From positions 268,521,187-268,585,186 of the forward strand of contig JAUMIR010000001.1 in NCBI GenBank assembly GCA_030847615.1: 64,000 nucleotides of DNA. The letters run 5' to 3'. The DNA comes from Gambelia wislizenii (lineage: Eukaryota > Chordata > Lepidosauria > Squamata > Crotaphytidae). This document shows, piece by piece, positions 1 to 11,206 of this stretch. Within the stretch, counting starts at the first letter, position 1, and every line of letters starts with the position of its first letter. The translations under genes and the position numbers were made by a program. The notes below the pieces were generated by a model. It was not told where the DNA came from. It worked only from the letters and a program-made list of their open reading frames with translations, and did no database searches.

Positions 1-580
1 GATTTAGAATAGTTTATGGTCCAGTCCTGCTGTCCGTGTTGCAGCCCCAGCATCCTAACCCTTGTTTATCCTCCTCTGTCATTCTGAATGTCTGTTTACT
101 TTTACCTGGTGGAGCTCCCTGTTGCAAATATGCCTGGTTAGACCTTCACCCAGTAGGTTCCAGATTGTACTTCACATCACAGTGCTTGCTTGTTTGTATT
201 TTCATATTCTTTCCAAAGCAACCAGCTACATTTCCTCCTGCTTTATCAGGGACATACCCAATTCATCCTATCCCACTTTTTTCAGCTCTTTTAAAAATGC
301 CCCCATTTCTCTCTCCTCTTCCTCCTTTGTCCTCAGCTTAGTTCAATTGCTGAAGACTGAGTTCAACGTACAAAAGTGGTTTGCACTCATTTAAGTCAGC
401 AGGCAGGAGAGAGGAGGGGGGAGATGAGGCTTGCCCTTCCCTGTAGTCTCAGGCAAAAGCAAACTGCTGCATCCTCTCCTAGTTTGTGTGAACTTTCTCA
501 TTGATAACTTCTGCCATCTTGGCCAGATTCTGATGTTCCTTGGCCCCAAGTATGCTAGTTTTCATCTGTAAAATGTTGAA
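1..580 (+). repeat. dispersed repeat, copy 1 (class unknown)
   Basis: Positions about 280-570 match the reverse complement of 23585-23870. Shared blocks include tttgtcctcagctta, caattgct, actgagttcaa and aggcaaaagcaaactgctgc. The left limit is not visible and may lie outside the window. No terminal repeats or reading frame identify the class. Confidence 0.6.
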
Positions 581-1471
581 GGTTATGTTCATATGTAGGC
601 TCACCATTCAGAGTGGGCTTTCAGAGTGGCACTTGCTCTGCTACTGACAATATAGCCCTTCAGAAAGGGGCTTGAGCAGTGACGTGTTCCTTGCCATTAT
701 ATTCTTGCTACAGAGAAAATATCATCTTGCTCCTCTCGCCCTCAAAAATATTGGCAGGGCCTGGCCTGGGCAAGCTATGGCGGAAGTCAGACCTTACCTT
801 TCTAAGAGTGGGTAATAAGATTCTGAGCACCTGTTTTAAAATACATGACATTGCATGCCTCATGCCACCTGGGATCCATTTTTATTTATGTATTACTGGG
901 TACTTTTTGATGTCATGTGTCTTGTTTTATTTTAAAAGCCTTGAAAGCTATTAAATGCAGACATCACTAACAGTTTTAATTTATGTTGAGTCATGCACAC
1001 AGATGTTTTAACATTGCTTTAATTGGAGTCATCAAAGCTTAATCTAAGTTGGATTTGTAGTTTTAAAAATGTCAGCCTTATTAAAATAAACTATTTTATG
1101 CTAAATTATTCGTTGTTTATAAGAGTGACTCTAACCTTTGATTTTACTAATCAGTCATTTATAAGAAGAGAAGTCCTAAGCAAAACATCTCTCCCTTTCT
1201 CTCTCTCTCTCTCTCTCTGTGTGTGCTTTGTAGTCATTCTAACATTGGAAACTTAACTACAGGCAGATTTATATGCCCAGTACTAGGATTTCTCCTTACC
1301 TTGTTATTTTAGATGTATTAAAATAAAATTTTACAAATAAATTAAGCCAGGACTATTAAGATGTAATGCATTTGGCAACGTATTGTAAGGATCATAATGT
1401 ATCTTCTGCAGCAAAAGCTACCAGCTAATGTGTCTGTTTTATGATCTGCTAGTTGCTACCGTCCAAGTTAA
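581..1471. other. CALCRL intron sequence, nothing recognised
   Basis: AT-rich unique-looking sequence with a short (CT)n tract at about 1196-1219. No exon, RNA gene or clear repeat seen. Confidence 0.5.
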
Positions 1472-1472
1472 G

Positions 1473-1694
1473 GGGTGCATCTACACTGTAGAAGTAATGC
1501 AGTTAGACACCACTTTAACTGCCATGGCTCCATCCTGCAGAATCCTGGGATTTGTAGTTTTGTGAGGCTCCATCACTCTTTGGCAGAGAAGGCTGAAGAC
1601 TTTGTAAAAATTCAAGTTCCAGGATTCCATAGGATGGAGCTATAGCACTTAAAGTGGTGCCAAACTGCATTATGTCTACACTGTAGATGCACCC
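1473..1694. mobile_element. palindromic MITE with GGGTGCATCTACACTGTAG ends
   Basis: A 222-bp foldback element. The left end GGGTGCATCTACACTGTAG is the exact reverse complement of the right end ctacactgtagatgcaccc. The arms continue inward (caccactttaa against ttaaagtggtg, and aatcctggga against caggatt). This is the structure of a non-autonomous DNA transposon. No convincing target duplication was found, so the superfamily stays open (hAT is possible). Confidence 0.8.
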
Positions 1695-2953
1695 AATGTC
1701 AGAATTTGGCGTGATTTTCAGAGTCACCAAGGTGGCTATCATTATAATTGTCTTTGCTGCCTCGCACCCCTTTTGTCATAATTCTGCTCTGCAGCAAAGA
1801 CCCAGGGGATAGGAAATTTCAGGAGATGAGATCTCTTTCTCAGTAGGTGGTGGCCCCCATGTCAGTGAGGTGATCAATCCACTCTAGATTTTAGTCAGAA
1901 CATTAAAATTGCTGTCCAAAGCACCAAACCTTATATCCCAAATAGGTCTAGCACTTTGGATACGTCCTTTACAGTTCAGATTAAAGCCCAAAATTGCCCC
2001 AGTGACATGGGAGCCACCAACTGGAATCTCTTCTTAGCCCATTCCTTGAATCTTCTCTCAGACCAAGGCTAGAGTGACTAGTCAGTTGAGGCTGGGATGT
2101 GTTCCAAGATTGTTTTTATATTTGGACTCTCGGAATTAATGGAACCTTTAATATACGTATTGACAAAACCAAGAAATGGGAGATATTTCACCAAAGACAG
2201 CATAAAGAATGAGAAAATAGGATCAAACCCAGCCTCAAGGGAGTAGATTTGAGTAAATGTAGAATGGACATCACTCATCCAAAACATGTCAATTTCTGTA
2301 ATATTCTTCTGGTGGCAGGAGTTAAGATGCTTCACCCATGCAACATACCGGTACTAATCATCCTTCCTTCCTGCCACTGCTGCTATAACTCCATGAATCT
2401 CCCTGAATCTCCCAATTCCATGAATCTCTCAACCAGCATATAATCCAGAAAATAACTTTCCCCAGGACTGTGCATGCATGGCATTAAAACAACTGTGGTG
2501 ATAAAAGTTTGCTGGTGCTTTTCATTTATGGGCTGTCATCCAGCAAAGCACTTAAATGTTTGCCTGGACTGCTTGAGTAGTCAGTGGCCTCACTGAAAAA
2601 TCTGGGATCATTCATGTCCTTAACAAGAGATTTGTCAATGTGATGGTCTTAACCATCTGGCCATTTTCAGGCCAAAGCCCCATTTTAGTCATGGAGTAAC
2701 TGAAACAGATTTATTCAATCATGTTATGTTGGTTAAATGAAAGAATTAATTGTGCTAATACTGGAGCGTGAACAAATAATAGCTTTTCCTTCCCCAAACA
2801 GAAATGGCTTTGTGGGTCTCGTAACAATATTGAGAAAGCCAACTGCAGAGCAAAAAGAAGGAAGAGTCCTTCAGCATCTTAAACATGAGCAGATTTCTTA
2901 TAGTGCAAGTTTTCATGGAGTACTGGTCTGGTTTGTCAGATGGTCACCTTTCT
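1695..2953. other. intron sequence, nothing recognised
   Basis: No exon or clear repeat was identified. Short open frames here have no recognisable protein similarity. Confidence 0.45.
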
Positions 2954-2954
2954 A

Positions 2955-3195
2955 AGCCCAAGAGTAGGGTGTCTTGCCTTGCCTTATCGCACAATGTCAG
3001 TGTGTTTCAGCTGTTCTCCCATTCCGGTCCTGTGGGAGACAGTGATAGACACAAGTCTTTCTCCTAACTGGAAAAATCCATTAGCAAAAAGACCCACCTT
3101 TACCACTGTCTCCCACAGGACTGGAACAGGAGAACTGCTGAAACTTGTTGATGTCATGCGATAAGGCAAGGTGGGACACACTACTCTTGGGCTTC
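2955..3195. mobile_element. foldback element with about 95-bp arms
   Basis: The left arm starts aagcccaagagtagggtgtc and the right arm ends gacacactactcttgggctt. Inside, ccttatcgcac pairs with a gcgataagg block, and tcctgtgggagacagtg pairs with cactgtctcccacagga. A spacer of about 50 bp lies between the arms. Imperfect arms suggest an old MITE. No certain target duplication. Confidence 0.7.
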
Positions 3196-3214
3196 CCTTC
3201 CACTTCCCTTCCCT

Positions 3215-3385
3215 GTGCAACAAGCCCCAATGTCACATAGGGCCAAAGTAGCACTGTTGTATGGAATCTTGTGGCAGAATAAAATAGTTCTTTAGCAGCT
3301 ACAGGAACTTTTGTAGTTCCTATGAAAATTAATGGGGTTGCCCTAAGTCGATAAATGACTTGATGGTGTACACACACACATCAAA
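3215..3385 (+). repeat. SINE fragment with BovB-like tail
   Basis: The end reads ggggttgccctaagtcgata then atgacttgatggtgtacaca, the 3' tail shared by squamate BovB and Sauria-type SINEs, followed by a (CA)n run. The head is not clear. Confidence 0.55.
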
Positions 3386-4105
3386 TGCTGATTTGTGTGC
3401 ACAAATTTTCCCCCACCCACCCACCATTCAGTTTATGGATTCCCTTTACATTCAAGAAGATCAAGGTGAATGATGGCTTGCCGATTTTTTTGAGACACTT
3501 ATATCTTCTTTAAAAGAGTGAAACACTATTGTTATACGGATCTTCAAATTTAGAACAGAGGTCCTGTTGTATTTTTGTTTTTGATAGACTGGAACTACTC
3601 AACCTGGTTGTGAAGGAATTTGAAACTGTAGGTAGGAGGGAGAGTTCTGTATTAAGCCTGTGGCACCCATGGCTTCATAGAGCCTCTTTGTGCATACATG
3701 TGCACATGCTCACAAACAGCTTTCTTTCTAATGGTAGGGTCTTCTGCTATCTCAGAAACCACTGTCCAAATTCCTGTGTGTTTTGTTAGCCTTTTTCTCA
3801 TGCAACTCTGCATTTGGGGGTGGGATAGTAGTGCTTAAGAAGACATGCTGTGAGCATAAAGTTGATCATCACAGACCAGCTTATAGGCCACAGTCCTCTT
3901 TTCAGTGCTTTACCAGATACTTCAGAAAAAAAATGGAAGCATCTCTGAAAATGGCCGATAACTGTTTTCCTGAGAAGGCCCCTTGCCCCAGCACTTGGAG
4001 TGTCATCTGCAGATGGTCATTTGCCATCTGGACCGGGAAAGATCTCGCAGCATCGCCCAAATTGTCAGGGTGGGAAGCTCCCTTATACCAGGTGAAACTA
4101 TATCT
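3386..4105. other. intron sequence, nothing recognised
   Basis: No exon or confident repeat found in this stretch. Confidence 0.4.
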
Positions 4106-4109
4106 GTTC

Positions 4110-4335
4110 ATCCAGGCCAATGTTGTCTCCTCTGCCTAGCAATAGCTCCCAGGGGCCTCAGGCACACCAATGTCCCACCACCTGCTATCTGATCCTTTCA
4201 ACAGGAAATGCTGGGGAGTGAGCCTGCAACCCTCTGCCTGTAAAACATGCTCTGCTGCTGAGGTTTGGCCTGAATGCATCTTATCTCCAAAATAAGCACC
4301 ATGGACATGCAGCAGAGGGCTCTACTCTAACCACT
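4110..4335 (-). repeat. possible tRNA-like SINE
   Basis: The segment gctggggagtgagcctgcaa followed by ctctgcctgtaaaacatgctctgctgctgagg resembles a reversed tRNA-like head (inverted B-box-like region) with a CAGGGGCCTCAGGC body, a pattern common in squamate repeats. The family is uncertain. Confidence 0.35.
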
Positions 4336-4929
4336 GGGTCTACAACCCAGGTGTGTCTATATCCATCCATTTCATTTGAGTCATTACATTTTGTTACTTA
4401 CACACAACTGTTCAGCAGACTATCACCTGCCTAGTTGACACCATCAAAAAAAGTTCCTGTTGTTGTTGTTTTTTTAATTACTCCAGGGGAAAGAGGGAGA
4501 GTATGGCATGTAAAGCACAAGTGGCCCCTGTACTTTGGCAGCTTCCAAACCCCCATCAGTGTTTTCCCCCATGATTTTTGGGTGGTTTTTTTTATCTTAA
4601 AATTATGCCCCAGGTGCCCCAAATGCACACGAACATACCAGAAAGACATCCCCAGTCACCCCAACCCCTCCTCCTGAATCCCTACCCCCAATGCCTCTGT
4701 TTGTTCTTTGTTTTCCTTCCCAAGTGGTGACAGGAAGTGAAGCAACATCACTTCCAGTTCTCCTTTTTGAAGAAGAAAAGGAGGAAATCAGGGGTATTCG
4801 GCACTGGGGATGTGGCTGCCCACAGGCAGCTTAGGGAAGGAAAATTGGCCTCTAGACCCTGTACAGTTGGCCACCCTGATCTATATCTAGGATAAGGTTG
4901 AAGCTGCTTCTTCTTCTTGTTCTTGTTGT

Positions 4930-5160
4930 GGTGGTTGTTGTTGTGTGCCTTCAAGTTGTTCTTAATTTATGGCAACCCTAAGGTGAACATATCATGGGTT
5001 TTTCTTGGCAAGATTTGTTCCAAAGGGGTTTGCCTTTGCCTTCCTGTAAGGCTGAGAGAGTGTGACTTGCCCAGTGGGCTTCCATTGCTGAGCAGGGATT
5101 TGAACCCTCATCTCCAGAGTCATCACCCAATGTTCAAACCACCATCCCAGACTGGCTCTC
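4930..5160 (-). repeat. Sauria-type SINE (antisense)
   Basis: Reads in reverse from the BovB-like tail (gttgtgtgccttcaagttgt, tatggcaaccctaaggtgaa) through ttggcaagatttgttc and gagagtgtgacttgcc to the tRNA-like head (cagggatttgaaccctcatc, reversed B box). Head and tail are both present, so it is close to full length. Confidence 0.88.
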
Positions 5161-5337
5161 AAAAGGAAGACAGAAGATAATTTTGATAGTATCAGAGCAA
5201 GGTGCTGTGGGCCGGCATTTATATCAGGACAGGGGCCAGACAGATCTTTCCTTGCTTGGTTAGAGATACTTGGATTGAACTCAAAGCCCTTTTTCCTCTG
5301 GCCTATAGCTGAGGCCAAAATGTGCTTCTCCCGGAGA

Positions 5338-5445
5338 TGAGAAAAGTTACCTTATTCAACTACAATGCCTAGAGTCCCACAGCCAGCATGGGAACTGACC
5401 ATGTTGCCTATGGGATTCTGGATGTTCTAGTTCACAAAAGGTGAG
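5338..5445 (-). repeat. MITE-like repeat with CCCAGAATCC/ATTGTAGT motif
   Basis: Antisense copy of a family seen again at 18315-18430. The shared pattern is gtaactttt, a block like ttctgggaattgtagt, and a central cagccagcatgg-type block. Probably a hAT-type non-autonomous element, from structure only. Confidence 0.45.
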
Positions 5446-5738
5446 TCTTTCAAGATTTGGCTTTCTCTCAGTTCTACAGTCTGGGGACAACTGGCAGTTG
5501 GAGTTGAGTTCTTTATGGCAGAGAGGAGCAAGCAAGCTCTGAGCTCATTCTTTGAGAGATGCCTGATACCTACTGTTGTTCCCTTGCCGTAGTGTTTTTC
5601 TTGGCTGTTGGCAGGAGTTGCAGCCTCCCATGAGTCTTTGTTCTCATCATCACATAGGCCACAGTCTTTCCCCTCCTTGCTTCTGCAGTCACAGAATTTA
5701 GACTTCTTACTAAGAAGGATATCCTTTGCTGTTCACAG

Positions 5739-5799
5739 GATTCCCACTGATTCCTGCCTGCATACATGCTGTAGCAAGAAGCATATATTTCAATGACAA
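5739..5799 (+). CDS. CALCRL: CALCRL exon: end of TM4 (first coding exon in window)
   Basis: This 61-bp coding exon lies between an acceptor (ttcacag) and a donor (gtaagt). It opens with the last two bases of a glycine codon and reads FPLIPACIHAVARSIYFND, then leaves AA of a split codon. This is the TM4 end that follows the class B GPCR GWG motif, whose GW must be encoded by an exon left of the window. CALCRL is a Gs-coupled receptor that needs a RAMP partner at the plasma membrane: RAMP1 gives the CGRP receptor, and RAMP2 or RAMP3 give adrenomedullin receptors. The sequence fits CALCRL and not the paralogue CALCR, and the downstream exons confirm this. I found no earlier CALCRL exon in positions 1-5738, so the window starts inside an intron. 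Confidence 0.93.
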
Positions 5800-5914
5800 G
5801 TAAGTCAGAACAAGATCTGCCCTGTTACTTTTGATTTAAAAAAAAAAGACCTCTTATGAAAGAAAGGACAGATTTATTTTCTTCCTTAACTCTTTTTTGC
5901 TTCTTTCCTTATAG

Positions 5915-5981
5915 CTGCTGGATCCGTTCAGACACTCATCTGTTGTACATCGTCCATGGTCCAATTTGTGCTGCCTTGCTG
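5915..5981 (+). CDS. CALCRL: CALCRL exon: ECL2 and start of TM5
   Basis: This 67-bp exon has the acceptor ccttatag and the donor gtatgt. Its first base completes the split AAC (Asn) codon of the previous exon, and it then reads [20 protein letters not shown] followed by two leucines. The Cys-Trp pair is the conserved second extracellular loop cysteine that bonds to the top of TM3 in class B receptors. The rest enters TM5. It ends on a codon boundary (phase 0). Only 115 bp of intron separate it from the previous exon, the shortest intron visible here. Confidence 0.96.
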
Positions 5982-6309
5982 GTATGTACTGTTTCACATT
6001 AAGAAATGATAATACTGGGAGAAGAAAATGGTATCATGGTTTTATACCATAGTGTTTCATCAGTATGGAAGGATCAGTATAATTTGATAATCTTATAGAA
6101 GGATGAAGACAACATAACCAAGTATAGCATAATCTTGAATGTGAACATTCAGCTAAATTAAGAATACTTTATAAAGTTCTAGTCACCCTCTCAAAAAGGA
6201 TACTATAGAGCTATAAAAGATACTAAACAGGGCAATGGAATTCTGGAGTTCTAGAATTAAAGCCGGGGGCGGGGTGGATAGTGGGATTTTTCAGCTCAGT
6301 ACTATGGAT

Positions 6310-6310
6310 A

Positions 6311-6345
<35 letters not shown>

Positions 6346-6573
6346 ATGCCTTCAAGTTACCTGTTGACTTATGGTGACCTTATGAATTTCTTAGGCAAGG
6401 AATACTCAGGCAAGTGTTTTCATAGGCAAGGAATACTCAGAAGTGGTTTTGCCAATTCCTTCCTCTGAAGTATAGCCTACAGATATTCAATGGCAGTCTC
6501 CATCCAAGTACTAACCAGAGCTGCCCTTGCTTGGATCAGACAGGATCTGATGCCTTTGGGGTCTTTAGGCATA
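6310..6573 (-). repeat. 5S-Sauria SINE (antisense) with (TG)n tail
   Basis: The reverse strand starts with a 5S-rRNA-like head: the internal promoter region reads here as ccatccaagtactaaccaga and tcagacaggatctgatgcc. It passes through ttcctctgaagtatagcc and ends in the BovB-like tail (catgccttcaagttacctgt). The (TG)n run at 6311-6343 is its tail expansion. A block around aggcaaggaatactcag is duplicated inside this copy. Confidence 0.88.
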
Positions 6574-6884
6574 TGGATGTTTATTTGGACATAAAATCCA
6601 GAGGGGCTTATATTTAGATGTTTCCTCCTTAGGATAACATCTTAAGACATGACAGTAGAAATGTGAACTTTCACTATACATGTAAAGTGTTCGGTCTTGT
6701 CAAAACTGACAATCAAAACAATCAGAGCACAATTGGTACAGCTCAGATTCCGTTCAGATCTAGCATGTTAGAAGAAGAAAAGGGAAAAATCAAGGCATAG
6801 GCTTGCACCCTCCTAACTTTGCTGAATTGGATTATAAGGTTGCCAGTACATTTCTAGCCTGAATTCAAGGTACTTCTGAAGACA

Positions 6885-7355
6885 TTTCAAATGCTAAGTG
6901 ACTTGGGACCTCAGTACTTGGAGAGCACCTCTTCCTATGTGTGCCTGTCCAAGAATTGAGGTGTGCTGGATAGGCCCTCCTCTGTGTCCCAGAAGTGGGT
7001 TCCGTATGACATGGGAGGAGGCGGGGAGGCCATTCTCACATGTGGCAACCCAGCTGTGGAATGCTTTCCCTTCGGACTGACGCTGGCTTCCTTTCAGTAC
7101 CAAGTAAAACATGGTGGTTTACTAAAGACATTGTGGCTTAACAGATTTATTCCAAAGTATCCATATCTGTGATTTTAAATTATATGAAGCTTTTGAACCT
7201 GTTTTAACTTGTTAAACTGTTTAATATGCTTTTAGTCTGTTTAATTTAATAATTAATAAAACATTAACAATGATTTTATTTTGTAAAAAAATTGTTTTAA
7301 ATGGCTTGATTTGATTTATACACTGCCCTGAGATCTCATGATATAGGGAAGGAAG
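6885..7355 (+). repeat. LINE 3' end (CR1/L2-like)
   Basis: Contains a degenerate coding-like block ending gtggaatgctttcccttcgg, typical of 3' parts of CR1/L2-type LINE repeats in reptiles. An AT-rich 3' UTR and the tail tacactgccctgagatctc follow. A short open frame in it is a remnant and not a host gene. Confidence 0.6.
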
Positions 7356-7363
7356 CACCTTAA

Positions 7364-7582
7364 AGGCACCAGATCCCATCTGATCTTGGAAGCTAAGGAG
7401 GGTCAGCCTGGGTTAGTACTTGGATGGGAGACCGCCAATGAATACCAGGTGTCATAGGCTATATTTCAGAGGAAGGAACTGTCAAAATCACCACTGAGTA
7501 TTCCTTGCCAAAGAAAACCCTACAAAATTCATGGAGTCACCATAAGTCGATAGGTGACTTGAAGGCACACATACACACGTAC
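7364..7582 (+). repeat. 5S-Sauria SINE (sense)
   Basis: The head ggcaccagatcccatctgat, cttggaagctaaggagggtc and gtacttggatgggagaccgc is 5S rRNA-like and keeps the internal control region (A box, intermediate element, C box) in readable form. The body continues atatttcagaggaaggaact and gtattccttgcc. The tail caccataagtcgataggtga then cttgaaggcacac is BovB-like and followed by a CA-rich end. It lies in the same orientation as CALCRL, in the intron after the exon at 5915. Confidence 0.93.
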
Positions 7583-8254
7583 AAATATTTTAATACAATA
7601 AAATCAGATTCCACATGCTCATCCATTTCTTCATCTTCTAATTAAGAACTGAGATTACTTTTGCTCATGCTGCTATACTCTCTCCTGAAATATGCCTTAT
7701 TTTTCCTTTCAGTTTACATGAAATGCTGCAGAACAGTGTTTTTAAAATATCATCATGCTAATGCAATGAGTCGGAAGGCCAAAATATTTGGGAGAGCTCT
7801 GATGACTGTTCCATGGAATGGGGGTGGGAGGTAGAGACAGTTAATTATAATTTACCAAGGAAAGACATGCTGCTGCATGCGTTAGATGAGAGAGACCAAT
7901 TCCCTTAAATCTCAGTGACACTTCTGTGAAAGAATGAAACACCTTCCTCAAGATGAAAATTTGGTCATTACTTTTGGGAAACAGGGGAGGCGGCTTGCGT
8001 AGCAGTTTCCTATGTGAAGAATTACAGTGTGCAAAATATACTTAATTCAGGGTTGACACATACATCATAGCATGACAAATCTATTTAAAGGGATCAAGAT
8101 GTTTTCCTTCTCATCATGGGTTGACAAGGAGACAAGGCTCTCCTTCCCTAAAACCACAGTCCTAACTGGCCAAGATAGCCGAGGGCAAACTATATCTATA
8201 GTACCCAGCTGAAGCCATGTTCACATTTTAGAACCCTCCCAGGCCAACAGGTGT
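7583..8254. other. intron sequence, nothing recognised
   Basis: No exon or clear repeat identified. Confidence 0.4.
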
Positions 8255-8830
8255 TGAGAGATTTTCCTTGGGTTTTTTTCCAGGCTGTGAGGCTGTGTTC
8301 TGGAATAGTTTCTTTCTGACGTTTCGCCTGCATCTGTGGCTGACATCCTCAGAGAATGGTTGGGTAGCAGTGTGTGTGGAGTTTATATCCTGTGAACTCC
8401 TGTTGGGGAGGATATGTAAATTTGTATAATTGAATGGTTAGTTTCTGGATATAGAAATGCAAGGCTCACTAGTGTCTGTTTGGCTGATGGTTGGTTGATG
8501 GTCCATTATCTGCTGGGAATCCTCCTGTCCCTGGGTGGAATTCCTTTGTAAGTGTTGAGTTTTGATTCTATTGTTTTTCAAAACTGGGAGCCAGATTTTG
8601 TTTACTTTTAGGGTTTCTTCTTTCCTGTTGAAGTTGTCCAGGTGTTTGTGGATTTCAATAATTTCTCTGTGCATTCTGACATGATACTTGTTGGCCTGGT
8701 CCAGAATTTTTGTGTTTTTAAATAAGATTTTGTGTCCAGGTTGGTTTATAACAACTGCCTTGGCCCTGGCATTAGTTTGTGCCAGGATTTTGGCCGTATC
8801 CTTGAGCTGGACATAAACTGGCATAATTTG
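8255..8830 (-). mobile_element. Penelope-like element, 3' part (antisense)
   Basis: The minus strand encodes a frame at 8438-8824 containing HREIIEIHKHLDNFNRKEET and then LKVNKIWLPVL. This matches the R-E-x-I-E-I-x-K-H-x-x-N-F-N-R pattern at the C-terminal end of Penelope-like element (PLE) proteins, after their GIY-YIG endonuclease. Downstream on the same strand comes a terminal region with gatgcaggcgaaacgtcaga and cagaacacagcctcacagcc, the squamate PLE terminal (pLTR) sequence. The 5' part with the reverse transcriptase is missing. This is a dead copy, but the terminal region still folds as a hammerhead ribozyme (8314-8356). Confidence 0.85.
8314..8356 (-). ncRNA. hammerhead ribozyme motif in Penelope-like element
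   Basis: Read on the minus strand: stem I 5' strand TTCT (8353-8356), core CTGAGGA (8346-8352, CUGANGA), stem II TGTCAGC, loop, GCAGGC (8326-8345, one A-A mismatch), core GAAA (8322-8325), a C-G closing pair with virtually no stem III, GTC at the cleavage position (8318-8320), and stem I 3' strand AGAA (8314-8317). All conserved core bases are present. Type I hammerheads with a minimal stem III are known in Penelope-like elements. Whether this copy cleaves is not known. Confidence 0.7.
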
Positions 8831-9206
8831 GCTCTTCTCTCACCCCACCCTACTCTGGCTGCCTTTTTGGCTCCTGCTGCTGCCAGATCTTAGCCAGCAG
8901 AGCTCTTCTGCCAACAGGTTGTCCTGTGGGCAGATCTCAGTTGGCTGAAGGGCATTTCTACCAACAGAAGAGGCTTGTCCCAGTGTCTAATCCCCAACGG
9001 CCAGCATATCTTGGAGTTAGGATTGCACTGTGAGTTGGGGGAGGGTGGCTTGCTTGGAGAGGGTTTTTGTAGCCCTACAAAGCCCTACAGCTTCACTTAT
9101 GCAACAAATATTTAATGAAATGAGCACAATTTGACCTGGATTTTTGCTAAGTGTTTGCATAGCAGAATTACCAACAATTAACACTATCGTTTTATCTTCC
9201 TTGTAG
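8831..9206. other. intron sequence, nothing recognised
   Basis: GC-richer stretch with cagatct-type direct repeats (about 8884 and 8932); possibly a further part of the Penelope-like element. Nothing firm. Confidence 0.35.
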
Positions 9207-10127
<921 letters not shown>

Positions 10128-10320
10128 GCTATATTTTTAACTTTGTTGTGTTTTTAAAATGTTTTTACCATTTTTTTTAAAAATGGTGTTTTAATGTGAT
10201 GATTATTTAATTGCACATTAACATTTTTATGATCAGATTTTTACCTTATCTTGTTTTAGCCTTCTGTAAGCTGCTTGGGTTCCATGCAGGGAGAAGGGTG
10301 GCATACATATAAACAAACAA
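10128..10320 (+). repeat. LINE 3' tail (CR1/L2-like)
   Basis: AT-rich 3' UTR followed by ctgtaagctgcttgggttcc and aaacaaacaaa, the terminal pattern of squamate CR1/L2-type LINEs. Confidence 0.5.
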
Positions 10321-10529
10321 ATGTTCCTTCCTGAGTTTGAATCATTGAATTGGATTTTAGTTGGTTTGAAATGAAATTAAAACAAGCAGAAACTCATTTG
10401 TGCAAGAGTGTGCTCTACTGCCTGGCCCCCTACTGTAGATCCCTCTGCCTCTGTAAACAAACCACTTTTGAACATGGAACAATTCACTGGAATGACACAG
10501 AAGGCATCACAGGGGGCTGCAATGGGATA

Positions 10530-10704
10530 GGACAATGGAAGGATTTCTTGATTAAAATAGTTTTTATTCAGTAATTAAACATACAAACGTCAACATATAA
10601 AAGACAATAAATTTACAATAGTTAACTAGACAAATAATATACTACAATTAAGACAACAGTTACTGAATAAAAACTATTTTAATCAAGGACAATGGTAGGA
10701 TTTC
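10530..10704. mobile_element. inverted insertion with 18-bp target duplication
   Basis: The direct repeats ggacaatggaaggatttc (10530-10547) and ggacaatggtaggatttc (10687-10704) differ at one base. They flank 139 bp that begin and end with a perfect 27-bp inverted repeat (ttgattaaaatagtttttat... at 10548-10574 against its complement at 10660-10686). The long duplication points to target-primed insertion, as for a LINE. The AT-rich body resembles an L1 3' end, but I cannot assign it. Confidence 0.75.
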
Positions 10705-10784
10705 AGCAGAACTGCCTCAGACAAGAAGAACCACCTTCCTCTTCACACCAGGCTCCTTTAGATCTGAGCCATTCCATATGTATA

Positions 10785-11085
10785 CAGGTTTGAATATCCC
10801 TTACCTGGAATTCCGAAATACTCCAAAATCCAAAATTATCCACATTTAAGGCTGAAATAATAACACCTTTGCTTTCTGATGGTTCAATATTCACAAACGT
10901 TTCATGCACAAAATTATTAAAAATATTCTGTATAAAATTACCTTCAGGCTATGTGTATAAGGTGTATATGAAACATAAATGAATTTCCTTTAGTCCCATC
11001 TCCAAGATCTCATATATATGCAAGTATTCCAAAATCTGAAATACAGAACACTTCTAGTTCCAATTCAGATCAAGGATACTCAGCA
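10785..11085 (-). mobile_element. old mariner-type MITE shared with mammals (copy 1)
   Basis: Ends read tgaatatcccttacc and ggatactcagc, an inverted pair. The inner blocks (cccatctccaagatctcata, aaggtgtatatgaaacataaatgaat, gatggttcaatattcacaaa) match the reverse of the copy at 21590-21921. From memory the same element occurs in mammals (MARNA-like), which would make it ancient. Confidence 0.7.
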
Positions 11086-11086
11086 T

Positions 11087-11105
11087 GTGTGTGTGTGTGT
11101 GTGTG
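11087..11105. repeat. (GT)n microsatellite
   Basis: Run of about 9 GT units adjoining the MITE end, 60 bp before the 42-bp CALCRL exon. Confidence 0.9.
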
Positions 11106-11164
11106 TTCTTATCAGGTATTGCTATATGTTAAATAATTAAAAGCTTTTCTGTTTTATTTTGCAG

Positions 11165-11206
11165 GGCTTGCTTGTGGCAACCATTTTTTGCTTCTTTAAC
11201 GGAGAG
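11165..11206 (+). CDS. CALCRL: CALCRL micro-exon: end of TM7
   Basis: This 42-bp exon (14 codons, phase 0) has the acceptor ttttgcag and the donor gtatag. It reads GLLVATIFCFFNGE. It closes TM7 and carries the conserved FxNGE of class B receptors, whose next residues VQ open the following exon and begin helix 8. Small 42-bp exons at this place are typical of secretin-family receptor genes. It is far too short for an ORF scan and was found from the protein family. Confidence 0.97.

Noticed and set aside
1..5738. Search for the preceding CALCRL exon (TM3-TM4, GWG motif)
   Set aside because: No sequence encoding the expected CNYFWML or GWG segment with splice sites was found, so the exon probably lies left of the window.
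8438..8824. 128-codon frame on the minus strand considered as a host gene
   Set aside because: The REIIEIHKH...NFNRKEE pattern is a Penelope-like element C-terminus followed by its terminal repeat.
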